A stretch of DNA of 64,000 bases, taken from contig NZ_JACYOF010000003.1 in assembly GCF_014932895.1 (NCBI RefSeq), positions 124,261 through 188,260 on the forward strand, written 5' to 3'. Below are positions 17,343 through 26,543 of this stretch, in pieces (position 1 is the first letter of the stretch; the number at the start of each line of letters is the position of its first letter). The translations under genes and the position numbers were made by a program. The notes beneath the pieces are model-generated. The model saw only the letters and a program-made list of their open reading frames with translations, was not told the origin of the DNA and did no database searches. Source of the stretch: Bacillus thuringiensis. Lineage in GTDB: Bacteria > Bacillota > Bacilli > Bacillales > Bacillaceae_G.

Positions 17343-18710
17343 TTACACTGTTTTCCATAATGATAAAGCATAGATCCAGTTCGGATCCCCATTTCCCTGA
17401 TAATTTTGAACTGCTTCATATACTTTTCCTTCGTGTAGAACTCTATCTCCCTTTTTATATGCTTTCTTTGCATCCCACGCTTCATATGAAGCACTTTCAG
17501 TTTTTGTTGTAACTGTGAATATGTCACTTTGTATGGATTCATTTCCAGCTATATCCACAGCTTTCACTGTATATTTATATGTAGTATTCGCAAGTAAATT
17601 TTTCTCTAGATAAGAAGTCGTATTAGAAGTTCCAATTTTTTTCATTGACCCTGCAATTTCTCTATAAATATCGTAATGGTCTACGCCAATGTTATCGTCA
17701 GATGGACTCCACATTAGGTCTACACTTGACGCTGTTGTTCCCATACTATGTAATCCTTTTGGTTGTGTTGGCGCTTCTGTATCAGGAGTTTCAACTGTTG
17801 TTTTCACTGTAATTGCTTTACTTTCTTTTGATACATTGCCAGCTGCATCAATCGCCTTTACAGTATACGTATACTCCGTACTTGGTTGTAATTGTTTATT
17901 AATAAAATGAGTGCCTGGTACGGTGTCAATTATCTCTCCGTCACGGAAGACTTGATAACCTTTCACCCCTACATTATCCGTAGAAGCGTTCCATGTCAGT
18001 TCGATACTATTTGCTGTTACTTTTTGCGCCTGAAGTCCATCTGGAATACTTGGAGCTTCTGTGTCTGGTTTCACATCATTAATGAGATTCACATCAATTA
18101 CATTATAGAACGCATTCGCTGTATCCGCTACATCCCATACTGCTAAGATCACGTGATATCCACTGCGATCAGTAGGTACGTTGATTGTGTGAGTTATATT
18201 ATTTGAAGCTGCAGAACCATCATGTTGTACAGTTCCAATCGGCTCAAAATCAGCTCTTGTTAGCGCTTTATTTGGATTCCAGCCTTTTTTAGTAATGTAG
18301 TAGTGCCATTTGCTTGTTAAGTGAGGCGCTGTATACTTCCAAGTAAACGTATTTTCCCCACCAGTGATTGTATTTTTAAACCAACGATCCGCTGTTTGTT
18401 GATCCAAAATACCACCAAATTTCCCGCCTGCAGAAGCAATCTGCCCATCAATCGGGCCAGCTTGCGGAAAACCTTTTGGAGCTTCTAAACTTTGCGGTTC
18501 ATACATAACACTTCCGCAGTTTACATTTAATGCACCATAAGTTGGACTACATAAAGCGGAACGGCTACCTGGTTTTTCAACAAAACCGTGAGCGTATGCA
18601 TTTTGAGGAATAAGTGTCGTTCCAATAATTCCAGCTGTTAATGCAACAGCTCCAAGAGCTTTTTTGTTCATTTTCATGTTCTGTAGATGTTTTAAAATTC
18701 GATTATTCAT
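17343..18710 (-). CDS. Secreted chitin-active LPMO: AA10 + two FnIII + CBM5/12
   Basis: 455 residues. A signal peptide ends at AYA40, exposing the copper-binding His41 of the AA10 lytic polysaccharide monooxygenase; the second histidine-brace residue is His130 in TAPHLTSKW, and the family ending SGYHVILAVWDVADTANAFY is at about 183-202. Two fibronectin III domains follow (about 217-310 and 314-405), then a CBM5/12 chitin-binding module (AWDAKKAYKKGDRVLHEGKV, about 413-455). The enzyme oxidatively cuts crystalline chitin outside the cell and boosts chitinases. Start follows AAGGGGACATAGAC. It is a single gene. Confidence 0.93.
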   Translation of the reverse strand: MNNRILKHLQNMKMNKKALGAVALTAGIIGTTLIPQNAYAHGFVEKPGSRSALCSPTYGALNVNCGSVMYEPQSLEAPKGFPQAGPIDGQIASAGGKFGGILDQQTADRWFKNTITGGENTFTWKYTAPHLTSKWHYYITKKGWNPNKALTRADFEPIGTVQHDGSAASNNITHTINVPTDRSGYHVILAVWDVADTANAFYNVIDVNLINDVKPDTEAPSIPDGLQAQKVTANSIELTWNASTDNVGVKGYQVFRDGEIIDTVPGTHFINKQLQPSTEYTYTVKAIDAAGNVSKESKAITVKTTVETPDTEAPTQPKGLHSMGTTASSVDLMWSPSDDNIGVDHYDIYREIAGSMKKIGTSNTTSYLEKNLLANTTYKYTVKAVDIAGNESIQSDIFTVTTKTESASYEAWDAKKAYKKGDRVLHEGKVYEAVQNYQGNGDPNWIYALSLWKTV

Positions 18711-18788
18711 GTCTATGTCCCCTTCTTGTTATGCTTTGTAGTGGAATGTGGGCTTTGATGTAAAAGTATAACAAGGGCAATCATATTT

Positions 18789-18823
18789 TAGTGTATATGT
18801 ATGCGTATGCTACGTATACACTA
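18789..18823. promoter_or_regulatory. Inverted repeat upstream of the LPMO gene
   Basis: TAGTGTAT and ATACACTA are perfect arms 19 bp apart, enclosing GTATGCGTATGC. They lie 80-110 bp upstream of the LPMO start and could be an operator; no regulator is identified. Confidence 0.35.
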
Positions 18824-18998
18824 TAGTGCAAGGTATTGGTTCCCCTTTTTGTGAAATATTTCACTTTATGAATATATCATGACATAGAATCACCTTAAAC
18901 ATGTGCAGAAATCGTGCAGAAGTTATGCAGAATTTGTGAAGTTATTACTAACACATAAAACTAAGTCCTACTTAGAAGTACAATTTGAATTGAAACTT

Positions 18999-19066
18999 AT
19001 AGGGACGCCCCCATGCCCATCAACCTAAGATTTTGAAATAACCCCAAAACGAAAATTTTATATCTC
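18999..19066 (+). repeat. Half copy of the second palindromic repeat family
   Basis: CCCATGCCCATCAACCTAAG is followed by TTTTGAAATAACCCC and ACGAAAATTTT, the same order as the right half of the fuller copy at 30590. The left half is degenerate or missing. Confidence 0.5.
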
Positions 19067-19286
19067 TGTATATGGAAAATGGTTAAAAGTTCAATAAAAA
19101 AAGATAAAACCGATACACATCAAAAAATATAAAGTGCATGACTTTCAATTAGCAAGTTCAGTTTTTGGGGAGAAAAGTTCAATTTTAATGCTAAATAACA
19201 GTAGTATTAGCAGTCTAATTGTTGACAAAATAACAATATAAATAGCATAAAAAAACCGCTCAGATTTTATTCTGTGTGCAGAGATA

Positions 19287-19444
19287 ATAAAGTGAAACTT
19301 TAATCAGTGGGGTTTTCTTCATCCCCCACTGATTATCAGCCCGCACCAATCGGGCGTTTGCGGGCAGTTGATCCCTCACCTAACTTCTTTGCTTTCGCTG
19401 AATTTTGAGGTAGGGGTCTTACTGCCCGAAAATAGCGGGATAAA
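19287..19444 (+). repeat. bcr1-like element, long form
   Basis: 158 bp between ATAAA borders. It contains the extra GTGGGG...CCCCCAC hairpin that is missing in short copies, then the CCCGCACCAATCGGGC hairpin and the GGTAGGGGTCTTACTGCCCG arm. It lies in a 970-bp gap between the LPMO and GNAT genes that otherwise shows no gene. Confidence 0.85.
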
Positions 19445-19681
19445 GTTGTTTAATTTACAATAAATTCGTTTAAAACATAATAAAGTTGTTTAAAAAACAC
19501 CAGTCATGCTATTCAACAATCGGGCTATATAACGGAATTAATTCTTGTCAAAATTAAAAATATTTGAAATAATTGCTATTAAGTTAAAGGAGGGCGATTC
19601 CAGAAAAAAGTGATACGACTTTCTCTTACTTAAGAATTGTGGAATAGTTAAAAAATCCGATTAATTATATTCCGAAAGGGT

Positions 19682-20242
19682 GTGTGTAATATATTATCAA
19701 CTAATGTTTTTACTTATAAATCTAAGGACGGAAAAACAGTAATAATTAGAGAAGCTAAAGAACAGGATGCAGAAAGAATACTAGATTCTGCTTCAAAAGC
19801 TTTAATAAACGCTCCATACATGCTAAGTACGGTTGAGGATGTAAAAAAGGTGAGTATTGATGCTATTCAAAAAAGGTTAAAAACTTATCATGAAAATCCA
19901 AATTATGTACAGTTTATTGCTGAAGTTGATGGTAAGTTAGTTGGTGCAATAGATTTTAAGAACGGAAACAGAAAAAAAATTAGTCATCAAGGAACTTTTG
20001 CGATGACCGTACTACCTGAATATCGTAATTATGGTATTGGAAGAGCTCTTCTAGAAACGTTAATTAATTGGGCTAAAAATAACAGTAAGATTGAAAAAGT
20101 TTCTCTTGAGGTAATGGAAGATAATTTAGGTGCAATCCAGTTATATAAGAATCTAGGTTTTTTTGAAGAGGGTAGACAAGTAAAGGGTGTAAAATTGGAT
20201 GGTGGCTATCAAGATTTAATATTAATGGCTTTATTCGTTTGA
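19682..20242 (+). CDS. GNAT family N-acetyltransferase with doubtful start codon
   Basis: About 183-186 residues with a complete GNAT fold: IIREAKEQDAERI at the N-terminus, acetyl-CoA motif TVLPEYRNYGIGRALLETLI at about 118-137, and VMEDNLGAIQLYKNLGFFEEG near the end. Substrate unknown. The start is odd: the only strong Shine-Dalgarno, GAAAGGG, ends one base before GTG 19682, too close to use, and ten bases before ATA 19691. ATA may be a rare start or a mutated ATG. Confidence 0.75.
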   Translation: MCNILSTNVFTYKSKDGKTVIIREAKEQDAERILDSASKALINAPYMLSTVEDVKKVSIDAIQKRLKTYHENPNYVQFIAEVDGKLVGAIDFKNGNRKKISHQGTFAMTVLPEYRNYGIGRALLETLINWAKNNSKIEKVSLEVMEDNLGAIQLYKNLGFFEEGRQVKGVKLDGGYQDLILMALFV

Positions 20243-20535
20243 AATTGAACATTATTCAAGAATAGGGTGCTATTGTTGAATAAAACAGAATCGTCTATAT
20301 ACGCTAGATTGTTAGTTCACGAAATTCAAGAGATTTGAGATCAATATTAGAGTGACGCGACATCTTTTATAATGGTCAATATGTTACGTCTTTCAAAAGA
20401 ATCTGCTTTATAGAACGTGTCCACGGTTTATATCTTACTACATGTAATATTTATTTAGTGTAATTTTTACGAATATGTATAATTACATAAAGTTTATGAG
20501 AAAAAGAGAGTATACTTTGATATTGTGTAGTAAAG

Positions 20536-20569
20536 ATAAGGCCCACCTACGAAAATAGGTGGGCCTTAT
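20536..20569. terminator. Strong bidirectional terminator
   Basis: ATAAGGCCCACCTA and TAGGTGGGCCTTAT form a perfect 14-bp stem followed by TATTA. It probably ends transcription from the GNAT gene. Confidence 0.7.
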
Positions 20570-20652
20570 TATTAGGTATTGCTATCTCATTGCACAAAAG
20601 GGAATTTGTATTAAAATCATATCATATCCTTAAAGTTCTTATATTGAGAAAA

Positions 20653-20685
20653 AAGAAAAGGCACCCTTATGTAGGTACCTTTTCT
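20653..20685 (-). terminator. Terminator of the YjcZ-type gene
   Basis: AGAAAAGGTACC and GGTGCCTTTTCT pair across TACATAAG, with TTTTTT following on the minus strand. Confidence 0.7.
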
Positions 20686-20694
20686 AATAGTTTT

Positions 20695-20811
20695 TTAGCA
20701 GAAGCAACTGCATCCGATAATGATTAATAGTATAAAGAGTACAACGAGTAAAGCAAATCCTCCAGCAAAGCCACCGCCGCCACAACTACCGCAACTACCA
20801 CCAAATCCCAT
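20695..20811 (-). CDS. YjcZ-type small sporulation protein
   Basis: A 38-residue peptide: a glycine/cysteine-rich start (MGFGGSCGSCGGGGFAGGFA) and a hydrophobic helix (LLVVLFILLIII) ending in GCSCFC. This is the pattern of the short YjcZ/SscA-like peptides made during Bacillus sporulation. RBS AAAGGAGGAACGATT precedes ATG, and a strong terminator follows. The role of the family is largely unknown; SscA assists spore coat assembly. Confidence 0.85.
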   Translation of the reverse strand: MGFGGSCGSCGGGGFAGGFALLVVLFILLIIIGCSCFC

Positions 20812-20923
20812 AATAATCGTTCCTCCTTTAAGTAAGAGGGGAAAACATGAAGTCACTCTTGTGTTGTAATGGATTCATTTTACTTTATGTTTTTATGTAT
20901 GAATTGAGCAGGTCCTTTTGAAA

Positions 20924-21081
20924 ATAAAGTGAAACTTTAATCAGTGGGGGTTTTCTTCATCCCCCACTGATTATCAGCCCGCACTAATCGGGCTTTTACG
21001 GGCAGTTGATCCCCCACCTAACTTCTTTGCTTTCGCTGAATTTTGAGGTAGGGGTCTTACTGCCCGTTAATGCGGGATAAA
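20924..21081 (+). repeat. bcr1-like element, long form
   Basis: 158 bp with ATAAA at both ends and all three hairpin parts, nearly identical to the copy at 19287. Confidence 0.85.
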
Positions 21082-21366
21082 GAAAAGACGCCATAAGGCG
21101 CCTCCCATTTAGGTAGATAAGACTTTAGTTTTCCAATCTAAAGAAATTTTGTATCAGCTCTTTGTGAGTATATCATAATATCTGGTCGATTTATTATGCA
21201 TTATTACATACCTTTCCCAATCCCTCTATTTTCCATTTGATAAAACAAAATCCCAATATTACAAACATTTAAATAAATATTTCTACACATTCAAAATATT
21301 TACAATTCTTACAGAAGTGATACATTTAAGGTGTAAATTATAAAAAGTATTAAAGGGGGATTTATT

Positions 21367-21636
21367 ATGTTCAAGAAATTAGTAGTGGGAACATTAGCGA
21401 CTGGTATTTTGTTATCTGGTGCAGGTGGAGCGATGGCTGCAACACCTAATACTGACAGTTCAAAGACAGAAAAGGTTACTATGGCAGCGGATAAGAAACA
21501 TATTACATTAACAGGGTACCTATCAAAAAATTCTATACCGAGCAAAACTGTACTATATGGAATCACATGGTACTTGAAAGACGCATGGCAAGAACCGAAC
21601 GGCACATGAACAGGTTATTTTGAAGGCTGGTATTAA
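21367..21636 (+). pseudogene. Small secreted protein with in-frame TGA near its end
   Basis: A signal peptide (MFKKLVVGTLATGILLSGAG, cleavage near AMAA) is followed by a mature part of about 55 residues ending YLKDAWQEPNGT and TGA (21607-21609). The same frame continues for nine codons, TGYFEGWY-type, to TAA at 21636 and then a terminator. If TGA replaced TGG, the original end was NGTWTGYFEGWY. The truncated 80-residue product may still be made. RBS AAAGGGGGATTT fits. No family recognised. Confidence 0.55.
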
Positions 21637-21657
21637 TTAATAAAATCTATTTATAAT

Positions 21658-21685
21658 AAAGAGCCTCTTATAACGAGGCTTTTTA
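21658..21685 (+). terminator. Terminator of the small secreted protein gene
   Basis: AAAGAGCCTC and GAGGCTTTTT form the stem with a T-rich tail. Confidence 0.75.
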
Positions 21686-21754
21686 TTTGTGTAAAATCAT
21701 AAAGAAGAGACACCCTAAGGTGCCTTCCTGGTAGAGTGAAATTCAGTTTTATTT

Positions 21755-22375
21755 CTATAACTCTCCATGTTTCCACTCTTTATTATGAATATCTAATCCT
21801 TCTTGACCAAAGAAATGAAGAATAAATTCTTTTTCATCACTATCAGTTTTTTTAGCTAGCTTAGATCCCTCCATACTTTGCTTTTTTCCAGAACGTAAAT
21901 AATGAATTTCACTAAAGTCTTCAACTACAGATTCAAAATCTCCATCGTACCATTTGTTCAGAAGAGATTCATATCTTTGTCTTTTATCATCAGTATTGAT
22001 AACATGTAAGTTGTTTTTTAGGTATTGAATGTTTGCTTTGGTCATTTGAAATCGACCTACCTCACGGGTACCAGGAACATGAAGATTATGCCCATTGAAT
22101 GTGAGTTTTTGGAGAGACATATGTATCAACATGTCATTTATAGTTTGCTCGTTTTGGATTTCTCCAATCGACTGTGCCGCTTTAGATAAATCCTCTTCAC
22201 TTACTACATAACTATCTTTTTGTTGCTTTTGAATGGTTTGAACTTTCGGTTTTTCTTGAACCTTTTCTTCTTGTTTAGGTTTTGATTCAGTTGCAGTCTT
22301 TTCATTTGAGCTACAAGCAGCGATTCCCATAAGTAACGCGCTGCATGCTAATGCTGTAAGTAATTTTCGTTTCAT
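21755..22375 (-). CDS. Uncharacterised lipoprotein
   Basis: 206 residues. Signal peptide with lipobox (MGIAACSS, Cys near residue 21), then a long Lys/Glu/Gln linker to about residue 55 (KQEEKVQEKPKVQ), then a helical globular domain (EDLSKAAQSIGEIQNEQTIN, GRFQMTKANIQYLKNN, KRQRYESLLNKWYDGDF). No known domain recognised. RBS CTGGAGGCATTAAAC. Single gene on the cell surface. Confidence 0.75.
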   Translation of the reverse strand: MKRKLLTALACSALLMGIAACSSNEKTATESKPKQEEKVQEKPKVQTIQKQQKDSYVVSEEDLSKAAQSIGEIQNEQTINDMLIHMSLQKLTFNGHNLHVPGTREVGRFQMTKANIQYLKNNLHVINTDDKRQRYESLLNKWYDGDFESVVEDFSEIHYLRSGKKQSMEGSKLAKKTDSDEKEFILHFFGQEGLDIHNKEWKHGEL

Positions 22376-22768
22376 GTTTAATGCCTCCAGTATGTACTAG
22401 TTATTTCAGTAAAAATGTAAGATTTCTCATCTCATGGTAGCAAACTAGTTATCCGCATATTGTCGTGTTTTGTCGAAAGTAATAAAAAAAGACACCCTAA
22501 GGCGCCTTCGTCCGACTTGAACTATGCATACAGGGGTAGCACCAACATTTCGCGGACTTTATACGTTAAGGCTAAGTCCCTTGATATAACAATGTTTTTG
22601 TTATAAGTGCAAAAAACGAACGTTTAAGGAACTTTATTTATTTTTAATGAAACTGATAGAAAAATGAGCAAAAATTAGTTCCAAAACAAAGGACCTTAAA
22701 TATCTCCCCCTTGAAGAACCTGAATCTTAGAACTCGCTCTTTTTGTATTTATCAAATGTATAATCATT
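22376..22768. other. Non-coding stretch with a small hairpin
   Basis: Holds TTATAACAA/TTGTTATAA-type hairpin near 22587-22608 and otherwise no gene, strong terminator or known repeat. Confidence 0.45.
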
Positions 22769-23707
22769 TTATTTTGGTTTTATTACAGTTCTAAAAGTTC
22801 CTTCAACTGTATGCGATTCGAAATTTTCAAAACTTGTTTTATACGGAAATGGAAATGCTAAAACTTGATAATTTTTCTTTTTATCTGTCTCTGGTAATTT
22901 TAATTGAAATACTTTTTTCTCATTTGGATTAACAGTTACATACAGCACTACCTCTTCATTTATCAAAGGAACTTGTTCCCAATCTAAAAAAGATACTAAG
23001 GCATAATCCATAACCTCATCAGTAGGATTTCCTACAGTTAAATATACTTCTTGTCCACTTTCCGCAGACATTAAAGCGATTAATTCATCTTCTGTTTCAC
23101 TAATAAACACATTATCAATTGGATCTTCAGAACTAGTTTTTAAAGGTGCAACACTTTCATACTGATAATGAGGAATCGTTTCATTTTCTAAACTATATCG
23201 CAAAGGTAATACTTGTTGCACTGTCCCCGCTTTATCTAAATCTAATTTTTCTATTAAAAGATCTGGATCTTTAATCATTAGATAAGCCACTTCTTTCGTA
23301 TCAGTATCTATTTTATTTGAAATTGCTGTATCTACAGTCGTGTTGGCTTTTGCAAGAAATTCATGACTTTTATCTTCGTTCCCATTCGCTTCAAATTGAA
23401 CTTGTCGGAAATTGTTCATTACAAGGATTTTATATTTTCGATCATTATTAATATAACTATTTAATGTAACCTTAGAATCAATTTTTCCATTAGTTATATC
23501 TTTTAATACACTCCCAGAATCTATTATTTTGTTGTCTTTTCCAAGCATTCCGTATCCCACACGACCAGACCCTTTTGATAATCTCTCCTCAGTAGGTTTA
23601 TCATTTGAAGTTGGACTTGAACTTTCTTTTTTATTAAAAATAACAAAAATACTAATAAAAAGAATACATATAAAAGTTATAAAAAATAAAATCTGACTCT
23701 TTTTCAT
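22769..23707 (-). CDS. Uncharacterised membrane-anchored extracytoplasmic protein
   Basis: 312 residues with an N-terminal hydrophobic segment (ILFFITFICILFISIFVIF, about 5-23) and a low-complexity Ser/Thr/Asp linker. The outside part has two apparent beta-rich regions; the second, VYLTVGNPTDEVMDYALVSF to KVFQLKLPETD, looks immunoglobulin-like. No family recognised. RBS AAAAAGGAGTAATT. Single gene. Confidence 0.7.
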   Translation of the reverse strand: MKKSQILFFITFICILFISIFVIFNKKESSSPTSNDKPTEERLSKGSGRVGYGMLGKDNKIIDSGSVLKDITNGKIDSKVTLNSYINNDRKYKILVMNNFRQVQFEANGNEDKSHEFLAKANTTVDTAISNKIDTDTKEVAYLMIKDPDLLIEKLDLDKAGTVQQVLPLRYSLENETIPHYQYESVAPLKTSSEDPIDNVFISETEDELIALMSAESGQEVYLTVGNPTDEVMDYALVSFLDWEQVPLINEEVVLYVTVNPNEKKVFQLKLPETDKKKNYQVLAFPFPYKTSFENFESHTVEGTFRTVIKPK

Positions 23708-24411
23708 AATTACTCCTTTTTATTTATGAGTATAAAAAAGTTAATCCAATAATCAGTTTATTCCTGAATATTAGATTAACCTATTTTCACGTATAAATTG
23801 ATTTTATATTTTCACTACATATCTTAAATTTTTTTATGATGTTTTTGTTTCATGATTAACAGTTACATATCCAGATTTTTCATACGGACGACACTTTTGT
23901 TTAACATTTTAATCCCTCCAATAGTTTAGCGTGCAGACACAAAAGGCTACTAATCCCTATCGCTTCTTTTATAACATTAAGAGAGGATTTTTACTGAGAT
24001 GTCATCACCGACTAATTGCTCGCTCATAAGTAAGATTATATTTAGAATATACTGCATAACTCAAAAAAGTTTTTTATTCATCAATTTAATTTCGTAGAAT
24101 GCCCTTGTGGCGAAACATCTTGCATTTTTAACCACGACTAATATTCAAAAACAGAACCTATCCCATAGCTTCTTTAAGCCGCTTTCAATATAAAATGTTC
24201 TTCTTTGGGCATAAAAATCCTCTTTAGAAAAAATACTTAAGTGGGTAAAATTTTGCAGCATCTCAGAACGAAATTTTAAACCCTCTTGTAACAAGACATC
24301 TCATCCCCAAAACAAAAAAGATGGCGAGATTAAGATTGTAGTATCCCGAAAACAAGCAGTTTCTAAAGCCTAGTTAAGCAGATACGGTAAGCAAGTATAC
24401 TATGTTACTAA
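23708..24411. other. Intergenic stretch with at most one broken small gene
   Basis: No long gene. On the minus strand GGAGGGATTAAA precedes ATG at 23907 (MLNKSVVRMKNLDM then TAA). In another frame the same DNA reads KCRPYEKSGYVTVNHETKTS to a TAA at 23834, better protein-like than the ATG frame. A one-base shift in a short gene would join the two; the identity is unknown. Confidence 0.3.
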
Positions 24412-24444
24412 TGAAAAAGGATCTGATATGAATATCAGATCCTT
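24412..24444 (-). terminator. Terminator after the L,D-transpeptidase gene
   Basis: AAGGATCTGATAT and ATATCAGATCCTT form a perfect 13-bp stem with TTTTTC following on the minus strand. Confidence 0.75.
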
Positions 24445-24529
24445 CCCCACTATGTATAATTATTTCACTGTTTCTTTTATAAATTTAAGTTCTTGATACA
24501 TACATCGCTTCACACGAGATTGCTATTTA

Positions 24530-25978
24530 CTAGTACACGATAACTGGTTCATAAGTGTTTAAATTATCATACACAGTTTTCGCAATACTAGGAGGCAGGT
24601 TAACACAACCTCCAGATCCTCCCGTTAAATAGGCATTATTTGCCCAGTTTGTTCGCCAGCCGGCATCGTGGAACCCTTGGCCACCATTTGTGAACGGAGC
24701 CCAATAATCTACTTTAACGGAATAATCAGCTTTACCTACTGCACTACCTTTGAGTGTGTACGGTGTTCGTTTATAAAGGATGTACCACACACCTGGTGAT
24801 GTATCTTCACTCGTGCTATGTTTCCCAGTTACTACATTTGTTGTGACTGCTAATTTTCCATCCTTGTAAATCCAAATTTGTTGCTCTGCAATTGAAACTT
24901 CCGCATACGTGTCTCCGATGCCGTTATTCGATGTTGTTTCATAACCGATGCCTTCTTTATCCCAGCCATTTCCGTGAATATGAGAAGCAGAAAGCGATTT
25001 TTCGCCTTTTTCAAAGGCTTGTTGGACTTGCTGTGTTTCTTTTTCAACATCTAGCGCCCAGCCATAGCCCTGTCCTTTTACTGAAATAACCGAGCCAGAA
25101 TGAGTTTTAAATGAGAAATCTTTATTTAATGTTGATTTAGCATTATTAATTTCAGCAATCTTATTCTTAATGTCGCTCGCATCGATTGTAACTTTCATAT
25201 CCTTTGACATAGAGGCATTTTGAATTAAATCTTTCGCTTTTAATGGATAAACTTCATTCTGTACTTTATAATCAACGGACTGTTGAAGAAGATCCTGTAG
25301 TGCTTTCTCCTCTTTTTTGACAATCGGATTGTCTTCTTTAATAGGCTGTATGTATGCAGACTTCAGATGAATTTCGCTTTTATACTTCTGCTTTTCGTAA
25401 TCTTTCAATAGACTAGCAACGTCATATTGATTCCCATCAACGCTTTTCGAGATAACCAATTTTCCTTGTTCGAGCTTCGCCATAGCATCTTGAGGGGCTT
25501 TTAATTTTTTATTCATAGAGACGAGCTTTTCTTCCACAAGTTTTTTCAACGTCTCACTACGATATTGATCCACCTTTTTCGATAGCAGTGAATAATTTGT
25601 TTCCTTTGAGGAAGGGAAAAATGTCCACTGACTTTTTAATAGTTTCTTAACTTGAGACAAATCTTTTTCCGTAAATTCCATTTGCATATTTTTTTCATCT
25701 AAAATTTGTTGTTGGCCGACATAGACTTTGTTTTCTAGTCCAGATGTTTTTAATTTCTGTATTGCCTGATCAGCGGTTAGACCATCGACTTTTGTGTCAT
25801 TAATCGTAACATTTGAATTGAAGTGGGTTGCCTGATAATAACTCATTCCCCCAATTAGAAGTGCAATTATACCGCCGCCTGCTGCGATAAGCTTCCAATT
25901 TGTAAAACGTTTGCTTGATCTTACTCTTTTTTTATCAACTTCTTCAACTGACTCATTTATTGCATTGTTGTTCATCAA
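24530..25978 (-). CDS. Membrane-anchored L,D-transpeptidase with peptidoglycan-binding domain
   Basis: 482 residues: cytoplasmic tail, one transmembrane helix (about 30-50), a long extracytoplasmic region of the PG_binding_4/VanW-associated type (about 55-330), and a C-terminal YkuD catalytic domain. Catalytic residues are visible as His about 437 in FHDAGWRTNW and Cys about 458 in GGSGGCVNLP. The enzyme would make 3-3 (L,D) peptidoglycan cross-links or attach peptides. RBS GGGGGAAAGATTG. Single gene with its own terminator, near VanY and CapA genes that may act on the same wall. Confidence 0.92.
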   Translation of the reverse strand: MMNNNAINESVEEVDKKRVRSSKRFTNWKLIAAGGGIIALLIGGMSYYQATHFNSNVTINDTKVDGLTADQAIQKLKTSGLENKVYVGQQQILDEKNMQMEFTEKDLSQVKKLLKSQWTFFPSSKETNYSLLSKKVDQYRSETLKKLVEEKLVSMNKKLKAPQDAMAKLEQGKLVISKSVDGNQYDVASLLKDYEKQKYKSEIHLKSAYIQPIKEDNPIVKKEEKALQDLLQQSVDYKVQNEVYPLKAKDLIQNASMSKDMKVTIDASDIKNKIAEINNAKSTLNKDFSFKTHSGSVISVKGQGYGWALDVEKETQQVQQAFEKGEKSLSASHIHGNGWDKEGIGYETTSNNGIGDTYAEVSIAEQQIWIYKDGKLAVTTNVVTGKHSTSEDTSPGVWYILYKRTPYTLKGSAVGKADYSVKVDYWAPFTNGGQGFHDAGWRTNWANNAYLTGGSGGCVNLPPSIAKTVYDNLNTYEPVIVY

Positions 25979-26185
25979 TCTTTCCCCCGTTTACATCAAC
26001 GTCAATGATTTTAAACTAAAATCATTGACTAGTGTACCTTATTGTTCTTAAAATTTCATTATTTTTGACCAAATTTTATCGCATTTAATGGATCTAATTT
26101 AGACTTTTTAATAGAATGCCACTTAAAAATGGTAGATAATTTTTTCAATTCACACTGAATAGTCCCTTACATGTAATAACTCATT

Positions 26186-26310
26186 ATAAAGTGAAACTTT
26201 AATCAGCCCGCACCAATCGGGCGTTTACGGGCAGTTGATCCCCCACCTAACTTCTTTGCTTTCGCTGAATTTTGAGGTAGGGGTCTTACTGCCCGTTAAT
26301 GCGGGATAAA
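26186..26310 (+). repeat. bcr1-like element, short form
   Basis: 125 bp bounded by ATAAA. The first GTGGGGG hairpin module is absent; the CCCGCACCAATCGGGC hairpin and the 3' arm match other copies. Confidence 0.85.
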
Positions 26311-26366
26311 AATGAACTTCGGTGCCATAAAAAAACACAAAATCCTCGTTTATGTGATACTTTAAA

Positions 26367-26417
26367 ATCTTAGCTTGATAGCGATGTGGTTGTCCCCCAT
26401 CACTATCAAGCTAAGAT
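26367..26417. repeat. Second palindromic repeat family, compact copy
   Basis: ATCTTAGCTTGATAG and CTATCAAGCTAAGAT are perfect 15-bp arms around GCGATGTGGTTGTCCCCCATCA. It is the cleanest inner stem of this family in the window. Confidence 0.75.
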
Positions 26418-26439
26418 ATCTATTGTTCCCCAAAAACAA

Positions 26440-26476
26440 AAAAGCTATCTTAGTTTATAAATTAGGATAGCTTTTC
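26440..26476 (-). terminator. Terminator after the VanY gene
   Basis: AAAGCTATCCTAAT and the complementary TTAGATAGCTTT-type arm form an imperfect stem with a T-run on the minus strand. Confidence 0.6.
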
Positions 26477-26543
26477 TACTTAACCGTTTTTCCTGTGAAT
26501 AGTTACAATTATTCATAGAAAAGAATAGAAGCAAATTATATTT

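Noticed and set aside
19287-21081. CRISPR array from the repeated GATC-rich blocks
   Set aside because: The copies are dispersed, about 1.6 kb apart, over 100 bp long and bounded by ATAAA; there are no short spacers or cas genes.
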